Source: Betaproteobacteria bacterium (GTDB lineage Bacteria > Pseudomonadota > Gammaproteobacteria > Burkholderiales > Rhodocyclaceae). Taken from it: 64,000 nucleotides of DNA. The DNA is taken from NCBI GenBank assembly GCA_016868295.1, contig VGHJ01000007.1, positions 1-64,000 on the forward strand. The letters are read 5' to 3'. The notes under the pieces are model-generated. The model saw nothing but the letters and a program-made list of their open reading frames with translations, did not search any database and was not told the DNA's origin. This document shows, piece by piece, positions 1-12,385 of the stretch; positions within the stretch are counted from its first letter, which is position 1, and every line of letters starts with the position of its first letter. The translations under genes were made by a program, and so were the position numbers.

Positions 1-89
1 TGGAACCGGACTCTGGGCGCCCCGGCTTAATCCGGCCTTAACGGAAACAGACGATTGACTTGCCTCAAGGCCGCTGGCGCTCAGCCGGA

Positions 90-111
90 TAATATTCATG
101 TCTAAATATTA
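90..111. promoter_or_regulatory. AT-rich inverted repeat, candidate MarR operator 1
   Basis: TAATATT and AATATTA are separated by an 8-nt spacer, forming a dyad in otherwise GC-rich DNA about 125 nt upstream of the aromatic-degradation operon. MarR proteins bind such dyads, and the second gene of the operon encodes a MarR regulator, so autoregulation of the operon is a reasonable inference. No clean -35/-10 pair could be fixed here. Confidence 0.45.
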
Positions 112-168
112 GTGCTGCAGGATATTTCCTGTTCGGACTCGTGCCGGAATCTTGCCTTGCCTACCACA

Positions 169-189
169 AATATTTAAGGTTAAAATATT
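169..189. promoter_or_regulatory. AT-rich inverted repeat, candidate MarR operator 2
   Basis: AATATTT and AAATATT flank a 7-nt spacer, about 45 nt before the operon's first start codon. It resembles the upstream dyad at 90-111 in core sequence and spacing, which suggests two binding sites for the same dimeric regulator. Confidence 0.45.
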
Positions 190-235
190 GTGGTGGACAA
201 ACGACATCCCGGCGCGGGAAGAAAGGCTTGGAGAA

Positions 236-2524
236 ATGCGTATCGCGTGCATCGGCGGCGGACCGGCGGGGCTCTACCTCGCCATCCTCATGAAAAAGGC
301 CCATCCGGCCCACGACATCACGGTCTATGAGCGCAACCGCCCGGACGACACCTTCGGCTGGGGCGTCGTCTTTTCCGACGCCACGCTGGGCAATTTCCAG
401 GTGGCCGACCCGGAAAGCTACGCGGAGATCACGCGCGCCTTCCACCACTGGGACGACTGCGACGTCTTCTTCAAGGGCCGCAGGATCACCTCCGGCGGCC
501 ACGGCTACTGCGGCATCGGCCGCCAGAAGCTGCTCAACATCCTGCAGGCGCGCGCCGCCGGCCTCGGCGTCAAGCTGGCGTACGAGACGGAGGTCGAGGA
601 CGACACCGATCCCCGCCTGGCCGGCGCCGACCTGATCGTCGCCTCCGACGGCGTGCACAGCAAGGTGCGCAACAAGTACCTCCAGCATTTCCAGCCCGAC
701 ATCGACGTACGCAAGTGCCGCTACATCTGGCTCGGCACCCATTTGAAGCTGAATGCCTTCACCTTCATCACCGAGCCCTCCGAGTGGGGCTGGTTCCAGG
801 TGCACGCCTACCAGTTCGACCGCGACACCAGCACCTTTATCGTCGAGTGCCGCGAGGAGACCTGGCTGGCCGCCGGGCTCGACAAGCTCGACCAGGCCGG
901 CTCGATCGCCTTCTGCGAGAAGCTCTTCGAGAAGCACCTGAAGGGCAACAGGCTGATGAGCAACGCCCGCCACCTGCGCGGCTCGGCCTGGCTCAACTTC
1001 AACCGCGTCCTCAGCCGGAAGTGGCACCACGGGAACATCGTGCTGATCGGCGACGCCGCCCATACGGCGCACTTCTCCATCGGCTCCGGCACCAAGCTGG
1101 CGATGGAGGACGCCATCGCCCTGTCGAAGACGCTCAATGCCCATCCCGGCGACGTCGGGCGCGCGCTGGCCCTCTACCAGGAGGAGCGCGAGATCGAGGC
1201 GCTCAAGCTGCAGAGCTCGGCGCGCAACCGCATGGAGTGGTTCGAGAACGTGGCGCGCTACGCCCACCTCGAGCCGGAGCAGTTCGCCTACACGCTGCTC
1301 ACCGGCAGCCAGCGCATCGGCCACGAGAACCTGCGCCTGCGCGACAAGGCCTACGTCGACAGCGTCGAGGCCTGGTTCGCGCGGAAGGCCGGCCTGCCGG
1401 CGCAGCCGCTGCCGCCGATGTTCACCCCCTTCACGCTGCGCGGCCTCACGCTCAGGAACCGCGTCGTCGTCTCGCCGATGGCGATGTATTCCTGCCGCGA
1501 CGGGCAGCCGGACGACTTCCTGCTGGTGCACCTCGGCGGCCGCGCGCTGGGCGGGGCGGGACTGGTGATGACCGAGATGACCTGCGTCGCACCCGAGGCG
1601 CGCATCACGCCGGGCTGCGCCGGCCTGTGGAACGACGAGCAGACGCGCGGCTGGGGTCGCATCGCGGACTTCGTGCACGAGCGCACGGACGCGAAGATCG
1701 GCCTGCAGCTCGGCCACGCCGGACCGAAGGGCTCGACCCAGGTGGGCTGGGAGGAGATCGACGAGCCGCTGGCCGCCGGCAACTGGCCGCTGCTGGCCGC
1801 CTCCGCGATTCCCTACGGCCCGCAGAACCAGGTGCCGCGCGCCATGACGCGCGCCGACATGGACGCCGTGCGCGAGCAATTCGTCGCCGCGGCGCGGCGC
1901 GGCATCGCGGCGGGCTTCGATCTGCTCGAACTGCATTGCGCCCACGGCTATCTGCTGTCGAGCTTCCTCTGCCCGCTCACCAACCGGCGCACGGACGACT
2001 ACGGCGGCTCGCTGGAAAACCGCCTGCGCTATCCGCTCGAAGTATTCCGCGCGCTGCGCGCCGTCTGGCCCGAAGACAAGCCGATGACGGTGCGCATCTC
2101 CGCCCACGACTGGGCGCCGGGCGGCAACACGGCGGAGGACGCCGTGGCCATGGCGCGCGCCTTCAAGGCGGCCGGCGCCGACCTGATCGACGTCTCCTCG
2201 GGCCAGACGACGCGCGAGGCGCAGCCGGTCTACGGCCGCATGTACCAGACGCCCTTCTCCGACCAAATAAGGAACGAGGCCGGCATCGCCACCATCGCCG
2301 TGGGCAACATCTTCGAGGCCGACCACGTCAACTCCATCATCGCCGCCGGGCGCGCCGACCTCTGCGCCATCGCCCGGCCGCATCTTGCCGACCCGGCCTG
2401 GACCCTGCACGCGGCGGCGCAACTCGGCTACGGCGACCTCGCCTGGCCGAAGCAGTATCTCACCGGCAAGGCGCAGCTCGAGCGCAACCTGGCGCGCGCC
2501 GCGCAGCTGGCGATACGCGCATGA
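236..2524 (+). CDS. 2-aminobenzoyl-CoA monooxygenase/reductase-type fusion (salicylyl-CoA 5-hydroxylase family)
   Basis: The protein has 762 residues. An N-terminal FAD aromatic hydroxylase half (about 1-380) shows the [10 protein letters not shown] dinucleotide-binding motif and the [14 protein letters not shown] flavin motif near residue 272. A C-terminal Old-Yellow-Enzyme-like half begins near 394 ([14 protein letters not shown]), with LGHAGPKGS near 493 and HCAHGYLL near 566. This architecture is characteristic of Azoarcus 2-aminobenzoyl-CoA monooxygenase/reductase, which hydroxylates and then reduces and dearomatises the CoA thioester; databases also call it bifunctional salicylyl-CoA 5-hydroxylase. 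The track ORF begins at 152, but the Rossmann motif starts at the Met at 236, preceded by AAGG/GGAG, so I chose that start. It leads an operon with a CoA ligase and beta-oxidation genes. The exact substrate (2-aminobenzoyl- versus salicylyl-CoA) is inferred. Confidence 0.88.
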   Translation: MRIACIGGGPAGLYLAILMKKAHPAHDITVYERNRPDDTFGWGVVFSDATLGNFQVADPESYAEITRAFHHWDDCDVFFKGRRITSGGHGYCGIGRQKLLNILQARAAGLGVKLAYETEVEDDTDPRLAGADLIVASDGVHSKVRNKYLQHFQPDIDVRKCRYIWLGTHLKLNAFTFITEPSEWGWFQVHAYQFDRDTSTFIVECREETWLAAGLDKLDQAGSIAFCEKLFEKHLKGNRLMSNARHLRGSAWLNFNRVLSRKWHHGNIVLIGDAAHTAHFSIGSGTKLAMEDAIALSKTLNAHPGDVGRALALYQEEREIEALKLQSSARNRMEWFENVARYAHLEPEQFAYTLLTGSQRIGHENLRLRDKAYVDSVEAWFARKAGLPAQPLPPMFTPFTLRGLTLRNRVVVSPMAMYSCRDGQPDDFLLVHLGGRALGGAGLVMTEMTCVAPEARITPGCAGLWNDEQTRGWGRIADFVHERTDAKIGLQLGHAGPKGSTQVGWEEIDEPLAAGNWPLLAASAIPYGPQNQVPRAMTRADMDAVREQFVAAARRGIAAGFDLLELHCAHGYLLSSFLCPLTNRRTDDYGGSLENRLRYPLEVFRALRAVWPEDKPMTVRISAHDWAPGGNTAEDAVAMARAFKAAGADLIDVSSGQTTREAQPVYGRMYQTPFSDQIRNEAGIATIAVGNIFEADHVNSIIAAGRADLCAIARPHLADPAWTLHAAAQLGYGDLAWPKQYLTGKAQLERNLARAAQLAIRA

Positions 2525-2570
2525 GACGCCCACTTTTTAACCTGATGCCGCGCAAGCGGGGAGAGATGAA

Positions 2571-3077
2571 ATGAGCAAGCCGAGCAAGACCGCGCCGCAA
2601 CGGTCAGACCACGAGACCCGGGTCACCGACGACCACCACGAATCGCTGCGCCTCTGGCTGCGCATGCTCTCCTGCACCAACCTGGTCGAGGCGCACATCC
2701 GCAGCCAACTGCGCCTGCGCTTCCAGACGACGCTGCCGCGCTTCGACCTGATGGCGCAGCTCGAGCGCCATCCCGAGGGTCTCAAGATGGGCGAGCTCTC
2801 GAGGCGCATGATGGTCACCGGCGGCAACGTCACCGGCATCACCGACCAGCTCGTCGCCGAGGGCCTGGTGGTGCGCGAGGACAACCCGAAGGACCGCCGC
2901 GCCTACATCGTCAAGCTGACCAAGGAGGGACGCCGCGTCTTCCGCGAGTGGGCGGTCGAGCACGAGGACTGGGTCATCCGCCTTTTCGAAGGCCTGGGCG
3001 AGAAGGAGAAGAAGCAGCTCTACGATCTCCTCGCCCGGCTCAAGCAGTTTGTCGGCAGCCTCGGCACGGGAAACTGA
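2571..3077 (+). CDS. MarR family transcriptional regulator
   Basis: This 168-aa winged-helix protein has a recognition-helix region ([20 protein letters not shown]) and a wing with the typical NPKDRRA signature near residues 104-110. It starts after a good GGGGAGAG ribosome site and lies inside the aromatic-CoA operon, 46 nt after the oxygenase. MarR proteins near aromatic-CoA pathways are usually repressors relieved by the CoA thioester substrate. The two AT-rich dyads upstream of the operon are the likely operators. Family assignment is firm; ligand and targets are inferred. Confidence 0.88.
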   Translation: MSKPSKTAPQRSDHETRVTDDHHESLRLWLRMLSCTNLVEAHIRSQLRLRFQTTLPRFDLMAQLERHPEGLKMGELSRRMMVTGGNVTGITDQLVAEGLVVREDNPKDRRAYIVKLTKEGRRVFREWAVEHEDWVIRLFEGLGEKEKKQLYDLLARLKQFVGSLGTGN

Positions 3078-3078
3078 G

Positions 3079-5045
<1,967 letters not shown>

Positions 5046-5047
5046 GC

Positions 5048-6673
5048 ATGGCAAGCACGGCGCACGTTGACACCTTCGCACGCGACAATCTCCCGCCGCG
5101 CGCGCAATGGCCCGAGCTGGTCTTCGCGCGGCCCGAACTGCAGTATCCGGAGCGCGCGAACTGCGCCGCCGAGTTGCTCGACCGCATGGTCGCCGCCGGC
5201 CACGGCGAACGGCCGGCGCTCTGGGCGCCGGTGGATGGCAGGCCCGTCGCCTGCACCTACCGCCAGTTGCTGGCGCGCGCCAACCGCATCGCACGGGCGC
5301 TCACCGAGGATCTCGGCCTGGTGCCGGGCAACCGCGTGCTGCTGCGCGGGCCGAACAACCCGATGATGGCCGCCTGCTGGCTCGGCATCGTCAAGGCCGG
5401 CGGCATCGTCGTGGCGACCATGCCGCTGCTGCGCGCCAAGGAGCTGACGCAGATCGCCGTCAAGGCGCGCTGCAGCCTCGCCCTGTGCGACGCACGGTTG
5501 CTCGAGGAACTCGACCTGGCGCGGCGGGACTGCCCGGAGCTTGCGCGAATCGTGCCGTTCAATGACGGCGGCGCCGGCTCGCTCGAAGCCCTGCTCGAGG
5601 GCAAGCCCGACAGCTTCGCCAACGTCGACACGGCGGCCGACGACGTGGCGCTGATCGCCTTCACCTCCGGCACCACCGGCCAGCCCAAGGGCACCATGCA
5701 CTTCCACCGCGACGTGCTGGCGATGTGCGACGCCTTCCCTCGCTCGGTGCTGAAACCCGGCCCCGACGACATCTTCTGCGGCACGCCGCCACTCGCCTTC
5801 ACCTTCGGCCTCGGCGGCATGCTCTGCTTCCCGCTGCGCTTCGGCGCCTCCACCGTGCTGGTCGAGAAGCTGATGCCGGACACGCTGATGCAGGCGATCC
5901 GCGACTTCAAGGCCACCATCTGCTTCACCGCGCCGACCTTCTGGCGCCTGATGGCGCCGCTTGCCGCAAAGGACGGCGTCGGCCGCCTGAAGAAATGCGT
6001 ATCCGCCGGCGAGGCCCTGCCCGACGCCACGCGCCAGCTGTGGAAGCAGGCGACAGGCATCGAGATCATCGACGGCATCGGCGCCACCGAGATGATCCAC
6101 ATCTTCATCTCCTCGCCGCCGGAGAAAGTCCGCCGCGGCGCCATCGGCCAGGTGGTGCCGGGCTACCATGCCCTCATCGTCGACGACGAGGGCAACCCGC
6201 TGCCGCCGGGCGAAGTCGGGCGGCTGGCGGTGATCGGGCCGACCGGCTGCCGCTACCTGGCCGACCCGCGCCAAAGCCAGTACGTCCAGCACGGCTGGAA
6301 CCTCACCGGCGACGCCTTCTCGATGGACGCCGACGGCTACTTCTATTACCAGGCGCGCACCGACGACATGATCATCTCGGCCGGCTACAACATCGCCGGG
6401 CCGGAAGTCGAAGGCGCCCTGCTCGCCCACCCGGCCGTGGCCGAGTGCGGCGTGGTCGGCATGCCCGACGCGGAGCGCGGCCAGATCGTCAAGGCAGTCG
6501 TCGTGCTGCGCCCCGGCCACACGCCCGGCGCGGTGCTGGCGAAGGAACTGCAGGAGTTCGTCAAGCAGTCCATCGCCCCCTACAAGTACCCGCGCGCCGT
6601 CGAGTTCGTCGACACCCTGCCGCGCACCGAGACCGGCAAGCTGCAGCGCTTCCGCCTGAGGCAGGCGCCGTGA
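5048..6673 (+). CDS. Benzoate-CoA ligase family protein, probable 2-aminobenzoate-CoA ligase
   Basis: This 541-aa ANL-superfamily enzyme would activate the aromatic acid to its CoA thioester with ATP, the first step of the pathway. Visible motifs are the P-loop-like AFTSGTTGQPKGT, the aromatic-ligase GIGATEM segment, the hinge YYQARTDDMIISAGYNI, and the C-terminal catalytic lysine in PRTETGKLQRF. The Met at 5048, two bases after the previous stop, is preferred to the long shadow ORF from 3965. Homologues beside the monooxygenase/reductase fusion in Azoarcus-type operons are 2-aminobenzoate-CoA ligases. Benzoate, 2-hydroxybenzoate or a related acid remain possible substrates. Confidence 0.88.
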   Translation: MASTAHVDTFARDNLPPRAQWPELVFARPELQYPERANCAAELLDRMVAAGHGERPALWAPVDGRPVACTYRQLLARANRIARALTEDLGLVPGNRVLLRGPNNPMMAACWLGIVKAGGIVVATMPLLRAKELTQIAVKARCSLALCDARLLEELDLARRDCPELARIVPFNDGGAGSLEALLEGKPDSFANVDTAADDVALIAFTSGTTGQPKGTMHFHRDVLAMCDAFPRSVLKPGPDDIFCGTPPLAFTFGLGGMLCFPLRFGASTVLVEKLMPDTLMQAIRDFKATICFTAPTFWRLMAPLAAKDGVGRLKKCVSAGEALPDATRQLWKQATGIEIIDGIGATEMIHIFISSPPEKVRRGAIGQVVPGYHALIVDDEGNPLPPGEVGRLAVIGPTGCRYLADPRQSQYVQHGWNLTGDAFSMDADGYFYYQARTDDMIISAGYNIAGPEVEGALLAHPAVAECGVVGMPDAERGQIVKAVVVLRPGHTPGAVLAKELQEFVKQSIAPYKYPRAVEFVDTLPRTETGKLQRFRLRQAP

Positions 6674-7143
6674 CGGAACAGTGCCGCATCCTCGGCGACG
6701 CCTTCCACAGCGACATGCTGGTGCGCTTCTCGCACTGCGACCCGGCGGGCATCGTCTTCTACCCGCAGTACTTCATCATGTTCAACGGCCTCGTCGAGGA
6801 CTGGTTCAACCAGGGCCTCGGCGTGAATTACGCCCGCTACATCACCGAGCACCGCCTCGGCTTCCCCATCGTCAAGCTCGAGTGCGACTTCGTCGCGCCC
6901 TCGAAGATCGGCGAGATCATCACCCTCGGCCTGAAGCTCGAGCGGCTGGGACGCAGCTCGATGGAGATCGCCGTCGACTGCCGGCACGGACGGGAGGAGC
7001 GCCTGCGCGCGAGATTCGTGCTGGTCTCCATGGACCTCGACCGGCAGCGCGCGCAGCCGGTGCCCGACGACCTGCGCGCCCTCATGCTGGCCTTCCGGCA
7101 GGGGCAATTCGACATCAACAACCACAACAGGAGGAACGCGTAA
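6670..7143 (+). CDS. 4-hydroxybenzoyl-CoA thioesterase-like hotdog thioesterase
   Basis: This 157-aa hotdog-fold protein has the 4HBT signature SHCDPAGIVFYPQYF near residue 20, including the catalytic Asp. Translation probably starts at GTG 6670, overlapping the ligase stop by 4 nt (GTGA), since no earlier in-frame start gives a sensible protein. In CoA-dependent aromatic operons such thioesterases release dead-end CoA esters and recycle CoA. That housekeeping role is inferred here from context. Confidence 0.85.
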   Translation: MTEQCRILGDAFHSDMLVRFSHCDPAGIVFYPQYFIMFNGLVEDWFNQGLGVNYARYITEHRLGFPIVKLECDFVAPSKIGEIITLGLKLERLGRSSMEIAVDCRHGREERLRARFVLVSMDLDRQRAQPVPDDLRALMLAFRQGQFDINNHNRRNA

Positions 7144-7565
7144 TGCAGATGTTCAACCCGCCCGACTGGAAACGGCCCAAGGGCTACTCCAACGCCGTTG
7201 CCGCCAGCGGCCGCATGATCTTCGTCGCCGGCCAGGTCGGCTGGACCGGTCAGGAGGTCTTCGAGACCGACGACCTGGTCGGCCAGATCCGCCAGTCGCT
7301 CACCAACATCGTCGCCATCCTCAAGGAGGCCGGCGCCGGGCCGGAGCACATCGTGCGCATGAACTGGTACCTCGCCGACAAGGAGGAGTACAACGCGCGC
7401 CTGGGCGAGATCGGCGGGATTTACCGCGAACTCATCGGCCGCCACTTCCCCGCCATGACCGCCCTGCAGGTCGCCGGCTTCGTCGAATTCGGCGCCAAGG
7501 TCGAGATCGAGGTCACGGCGATGCTGCCGGCCTGCCAGGCCGAGGGGCGGAGGGCTGCCGCATGA
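7143..7565 (+). CDS. RidA family (YjgF/YER057c) protein
   Basis: This 140-aa protein has the RidA pattern, with an N-terminal SNAVAASGRMIFVAGQVGW and a C-terminal VEIEVTAML. RidA proteins hydrolyse reactive imines/enamines. In a route that removes the amino group of 2-aminobenzoyl-CoA after ring reduction, an imine/enamine deaminase would be useful, so a pathway-specific deaminase role is plausible but unproven. The start overlaps the thioesterase stop (TAATG). Confidence 0.87.
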   Translation: MQMFNPPDWKRPKGYSNAVAASGRMIFVAGQVGWTGQEVFETDDLVGQIRQSLTNIVAILKEAGAGPEHIVRMNWYLADKEEYNARLGEIGGIYRELIGRHFPAMTALQVAGFVEFGAKVEIEVTAMLPACQAEGRRAAA

Positions 7566-8422
7566 GGCTTTCCCCGGCCGAACTCGACCGCCAGTACAAC
7601 GCCCGCGCCGCGATTCCGGAGCATCCGCAGATCTTCGCGCGCTGGACCGAGGACTCGGCGCAGGCGCGACTGCAGGGCGGCTGCGAACCGGACTACTACT
7701 ACGGGGGCACGCCGGACGAGACGCTCGACTTTTTTCCGGCGTGCAGCCCGAACGCCCCGCTCCTCGTCTTCATCCACGGCGGCTGGTGGCGCTCGCTCGA
7801 CAAGCGCGACTTCTCCTTCCTCGCGCCGCCCTTCGTCGAGGCCGGCGCGGCGGTGGCGCTGATCAACTATTCGCTGGCACCCAAGGCACGCATCGAGGAC
7901 ATCGTGCGCCAGTCGCTGCACGCCTGCGCCTGGTGCCGGCGCAATGCGCGCAGCCTCGGCATCGACCCGGAGCGCATGTATGTGGCCGGCCACTCCGCCG
8001 GCGGCCACCTGGCGGCGATGATGCTCGCCGCCGACTGGCCGGCCTGGGCGGCCGACCTGCCGCCGCGGATGCTGCGCGGCGGGCTGGCCGTTTCCGGCCT
8101 GTTCGACCTCGAGCCGATCTCGCGCACGCCCTTCCTGAAACAGGATCTGCGCCTCGGCCGCGACGCCGCGCGCCGCGCCAGCCCGGTGCGCATCCGGCCG
8201 CCGCACGGCGCGCTCCTGCACACCGCGGTGGGCGGCGAGGAAAGCACCGAGTTCCACCGCCAGACCCGGCTCATTCGCGAGGCCTGGCCGCACTGCGCCG
8301 GCGCCCACCTGCGGGTGGACGGCAAGAACCACCTGACGGTGGTCGACGCCCTCGCCGCGCCCGGCCAGCCGCTGCACGATGCTGCACTGCGCATGCTGGG
8401 CATCCACCCCAACAGGGTATAA
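7562..8422 (+). CDS. Alpha/beta hydrolase, arylformamidase (kynurenine formamidase)-like
   Basis: This 286-aa alpha/beta hydrolase has the HGGWW oxyanion-hole motif (VFIHGGWWRSLDKRD, about residue 73) and the nucleophile elbow GHSAGGHLAAMM near residue 144. A conserved His is likely in DGKNHLTVVD. The HGG[WY]W plus GHSAGG combination matches eukaryotic-type arylformamidases, which convert N-formylkynurenine to kynurenine. Its presence in a 2-aminobenzoate operon hints at feeding tryptophan-derived anthranilate, or hydrolysis of an N-formyl or CoA intermediate. The start overlaps the RidA stop by 4 nt (ATGA), so it is probably the last gene of the operon. Confidence 0.75.
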   Translation: MRLSPAELDRQYNARAAIPEHPQIFARWTEDSAQARLQGGCEPDYYYGGTPDETLDFFPACSPNAPLLVFIHGGWWRSLDKRDFSFLAPPFVEAGAAVALINYSLAPKARIEDIVRQSLHACAWCRRNARSLGIDPERMYVAGHSAGGHLAAMMLAADWPAWAADLPPRMLRGGLAVSGLFDLEPISRTPFLKQDLRLGRDAARRASPVRIRPPHGALLHTAVGGEESTEFHRQTRLIREAWPHCAGAHLRVDGKNHLTVVDALAAPGQPLHDAALRMLGIHPNRV

Positions 8423-8569
8423 TGGGCCCGGTTTGCCGTTCCGCCGGTTAGCGCTCGCAAACCCGTCCGGTCGATTCCGACCCAGATCCCAAAGCAATTC
8501 TCGTGTCCTGAACCGGTACGCCGAAAGGCGCAGGCCGATCCAGGAGCATTGATATGACCTACCCCCCAG

Positions 8570-8590
8570 CCCCCTTCCCGAGGAAGGGGG
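8570..8590. repeat. GC-rich palindrome (9-bp stem)
   Basis: CCCCCTTCC and GGAAGGGGG around a CGA loop, in the 244-nt gap between the aromatic operon and the helicase gene. It is a member of the dispersed CCCTCTCCCC/GGGGAGAGGG palindrome family. It has no T-tract, so it is not a classical terminator. Apart from this and the sequence AAAAGTTCAGCC just after it, I saw nothing distinctive in the gap. Confidence 0.6.
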
Positions 8591-8666
8591 TGACAAAAGT
8601 TCAGCCGCTAACGCGGCTTCCGGTTGTTGACTGGCTGCCTCCTTGGGGCGGCCCGGCGGAGGCACG

Positions 8667-10148
<1,482 letters not shown>

Positions 10149-10156
10149 CAGGTCAC

Positions 10157-10250
10157 TCCCTCTCCCGCTGGCGGGGAGAGGGTTGGGGAGAGGGTGGCCG
10201 CCGCTCGCCCCTCTCCCTAGCCCTCTCCCCGCAAGCGGGGCGAGGGGACA
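10157..10250. repeat. Tandem GC-rich palindromic repeat
   Basis: Two facing copies of the CCCTCTCCC...GGGGAGAGGG element fill most of the gap between rhlE and the reductase gene. Similar elements recur at 8570, 12857, 18461, 27134, 34813 and 43511. They are potential stem-loops in RNA and may affect read-through or mRNA stability. Confidence 0.65.
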
Positions 10251-10265
10251 AATGGAGACAGCTGC

Positions 10266-11009
10266 ATGGCGCAGTGGATCGAGGGCAGCGTCGTCGAGCG
10301 CATCGACTGGAGCGACCGCCTGCATTCGCTGCGCGTGGCAGCGACCATCGAGCCCTTCCGCGCCGGCCAGTTCACCAAGCTCGGCCTCGAGATCAACGGC
10401 GAAATCGTCGGCCGGCCCTACTCCATCGTCAGCGCGCCGGGCGAGCCCGTGCTCGAGTTCTATTTTTCCACCGTGCCCGAGGGCCCGCTCTCGCCGCGCC
10501 TGTCCCAGCTCAAGGCCGGCGACGCCGTGCTGGTGGCGCCGAAACCGAACGGCTTCCTCGTCCTCGACGAAGTGCCGCCGGCGATCCACCTCTGGCTGCT
10601 GGCGACCGGCACCGGCATCGGGCCCTTTCTCTCCATCCTGAAGACCGCCGAGCCCTGGCAGCGCTTCCAGCGCGTCGTGCTGGTGCATGCCGCGCGCACG
10701 GCGGCGGAGCTCAGCTACCGTCGCGCCATCGCCCGTGTGCTCGAAGCCGAGCCGAAGCGCTTCGCCTACGTCCCGGTGATCAGCCGCGAGGAGACCGACT
10801 ACGCGCTCGCCGGCCGCATCCCGCAGGCCGTCGCCGACGGCCGGCTCGAGGCGCGCGCGCACCTGCAGCTCGATGCCGCGCTCGCCCACGTCATGCTCTG
10901 CGGCAACCCGGCCATGGTCGAGGACGCCACCGCCGCGCTCGCCGCGCGCGGCCTGCGCAAGCACAGGCGCAAGGAGCCGGGGCAGATCAGCGTGGAAACA
11001 TACTGGTAA
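10266..11009 (+). CDS. fpr: Ferredoxin--NADP+ reductase
   Basis: This 247-aa FAD/NADPH oxidoreductase has the FAD-binding RPYSIVSAPGEP motif near residue 55 and the nucleotide motif ATGTGIGPFLS near 115. It ends in a C-terminal aromatic residue (SVETYW), typical of bacterial Fpr. It transfers electrons between NADPH and ferredoxin or flavodoxin for biosynthesis, Fe-S assembly and oxidative-stress responses. It stands after a repeat-filled gap and is followed 19 nt later by the FAH-family gene. Confidence 0.88.
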   Translation: MAQWIEGSVVERIDWSDRLHSLRVAATIEPFRAGQFTKLGLEINGEIVGRPYSIVSAPGEPVLEFYFSTVPEGPLSPRLSQLKAGDAVLVAPKPNGFLVLDEVPPAIHLWLLATGTGIGPFLSILKTAEPWQRFQRVVLVHAARTAAELSYRRAIARVLEAEPKRFAYVPVISREETDYALAGRIPQAVADGRLEARAHLQLDAALAHVMLCGNPAMVEDATAALAARGLRKHRRKEPGQISVETYW

Positions 11010-11028
11010 CCACACGGGGGAGAAAACA

Positions 11029-11874
11029 ATGATACTGGTGCGCTACGGAAGGAACGGCCAGGAGAAACCCGGCCTCATCGACGACGAGGGCAAGCTGCGC
11101 GACCTCTCGGTCGCCATCGCCGCCATCGACCAGGCGACGCTCTCGCCGCAGGGCCTCAACAGCCTGCGCAGCCTGGCGCCCGAATCGCTGCCGCCCGTCA
11201 AGGGCAGCCCGCGCCTCGGCGTGCCCTTCACCGGCATCTCGAAGATCGTCGGCGTCGGCCTCAACTACCGCGACCACGCGAAGGAAGCCGGCATGCCGAT
11301 CCCGGCCGAGCCGATCCTCTTCATGAAGGCCACCACCTGCATCGGCGGCCCGAGCGACCCGCTGCTGCTGCCGCCCGGCTCGACGAAGACCGACTGGGAA
11401 GTCGAACTCGCCATCGTCATCGGCTCGCTGGCGCGCCACGTGCCCGTCGAGCGCGCGCTCGATCACGTCGCCGGCTACTGCGTCGCCAACGACGTCTCCG
11501 AGCGCGAGTACCAGCTCGAGCGCGGCACGCAGTGGGACAAGGGCAAGGGCTGCGACACCTTCGGCCCGCTGGGACCGTGGCTGGTCACCAGCGACGAAAT
11601 CCCCGACCCGCAGGACCTGCACCTCTGGCTGGAGCTCAACGGCCGGCGCGTGCAGGACGGCACCACCGCCAACATGGTGTTCGGCTGCGCCGAGCTGGTC
11701 GCCTACATCAGCCGCTTCATGACGCTGCTGCCCGGCGACGTCATCGTCACCGGCACCCCGCCCGGCGTCGGCCTCGGCATGAAGCCGCCGCGCTACCTCA
11801 AGGCGGGAGACAGACTGCGACTGGGCATCGACGGGCTGGGCGTGCAGGAGCAAATCGTCTTGGCCTCGCGCTGA
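11029..11874 (+). CDS. Fumarylacetoacetate hydrolase family protein
   Basis: This 281-aa protein has FAH-fold signatures: GVGLNYRDHAKEAG near residue 75, the metal-binding DWEVELAIVIG near 122, and the C-terminal TGTPPGVGLGMKPP. The family includes 2-hydroxyhepta-2,4-diene-1,7-dioate isomerases, acylpyruvases and oxaloacetate decarboxylases, so the substrate is not decided by sequence. The start at 11029 follows GGGGGAGAA; the track start at 10873 overlaps fpr. Confidence 0.85.
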   Translation: MILVRYGRNGQEKPGLIDDEGKLRDLSVAIAAIDQATLSPQGLNSLRSLAPESLPPVKGSPRLGVPFTGISKIVGVGLNYRDHAKEAGMPIPAEPILFMKATTCIGGPSDPLLLPPGSTKTDWEVELAIVIGSLARHVPVERALDHVAGYCVANDVSEREYQLERGTQWDKGKGCDTFGPLGPWLVTSDEIPDPQDLHLWLELNGRRVQDGTTANMVFGCAELVAYISRFMTLLPGDVIVTGTPPGVGLGMKPPRYLKAGDRLRLGIDGLGVQEQIVLASR

Positions 11875-11885
11875 GATCCGTCGCA

Positions 11886-12356
11886 ATGCGGGCTGCCTGG
11901 GGCCTCGGCGCTTCGGCACTAGCGCTGTTCGGCGCCATAGTGCTTTACCTGGCGCCGCTCGAGCCGGGCGTCCTGCAACTGCAGTTCGCCCTTACGCCGC
12001 GAGCCTTCGGCGCAGTGATGCACTTCTGGTCGCCGCAAGACCTGGCCCGCTATCGCGCGCACCTGCCCTGGGACTTCCTGCTGCTCATGCTGTATGCCGC
12101 CTTCGGCTGGCTGTTCGCACGCCGCTCACCACTGTTCGCCCACAGCACGCCGGCCGCGCGCGCGGCTGCGGCGTGGCTGCTGCCCGCGGCGGCGATTTTC
12201 GATGCCGCGGAAAACGCCTTGCACCTGTGGTTGACCGCAGCGCCCCGCTTTGACCTGGCTCCACTCTACGCCTTGTCCGCCCTCAGCGCCGCGGCGAAGT
12301 GGGCGCTCCTGATCGCCTTTTCGATCGTCGTCCTGCGCGCTCTGGCGCGGCGCTAA
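11886..12356 (+). CDS. Hypothetical small membrane protein
   Basis: This 156-aa protein has about four hydrophobic segments (around residues 5-23, 60-76, 95-110 and 125-150) joined by short loops, and no cysteine or charged motif I recognise. It starts 11 nt after the FAH gene, suggesting co-transcription. No function can be assigned. An inner-membrane location is inferred from hydropathy by eye. Confidence 0.6.
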   Translation: MRAAWGLGASALALFGAIVLYLAPLEPGVLQLQFALTPRAFGAVMHFWSPQDLARYRAHLPWDFLLLMLYAAFGWLFARRSPLFAHSTPAARAAAAWLLPAAAIFDAAENALHLWLTAAPRFDLAPLYALSALSAAAKWALLIAFSIVVLRALARR

Positions 12357-12373
12357 GAGCGCCGTCCCGCCGC

Positions 12374-12384
12374 GGCTGACTTTT
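12374..12384 (-). repeat. AAAAGTCAGCC motif (one-base variant)
   Basis: The reverse complement reads AAAAGTCAGCC, differing at one base from the dispersed AAAAGTCAGTC motif. It lies between two convergent genes, just outside the stop codon of the zinc-ribbon protein gene. Confidence 0.5.
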
Positions 12385-12385
12385 C

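Noticed and set aside
55-95. Promoter TTGACT...TAATAT before the aromatic operon
   Set aside because: Spacing between the boxes is about 29 nt, too long for a sigma70 promoter. The region is better described by its dyads.
161-2533. 790-aa minus-strand ORF opposite the monooxygenase gene
   Set aside because: Low-complexity Ala/Arg/Gly/Val-rich translation without motifs. In GC-rich DNA the antisense frame of a real gene often stays open, and the plus-strand protein has full catalytic motifs.
10157-10250. Possible CRISPR-like array from repeated palindromes
   Set aside because: Only two facing copies of one hairpin, with no regular spacers and no cas genes.
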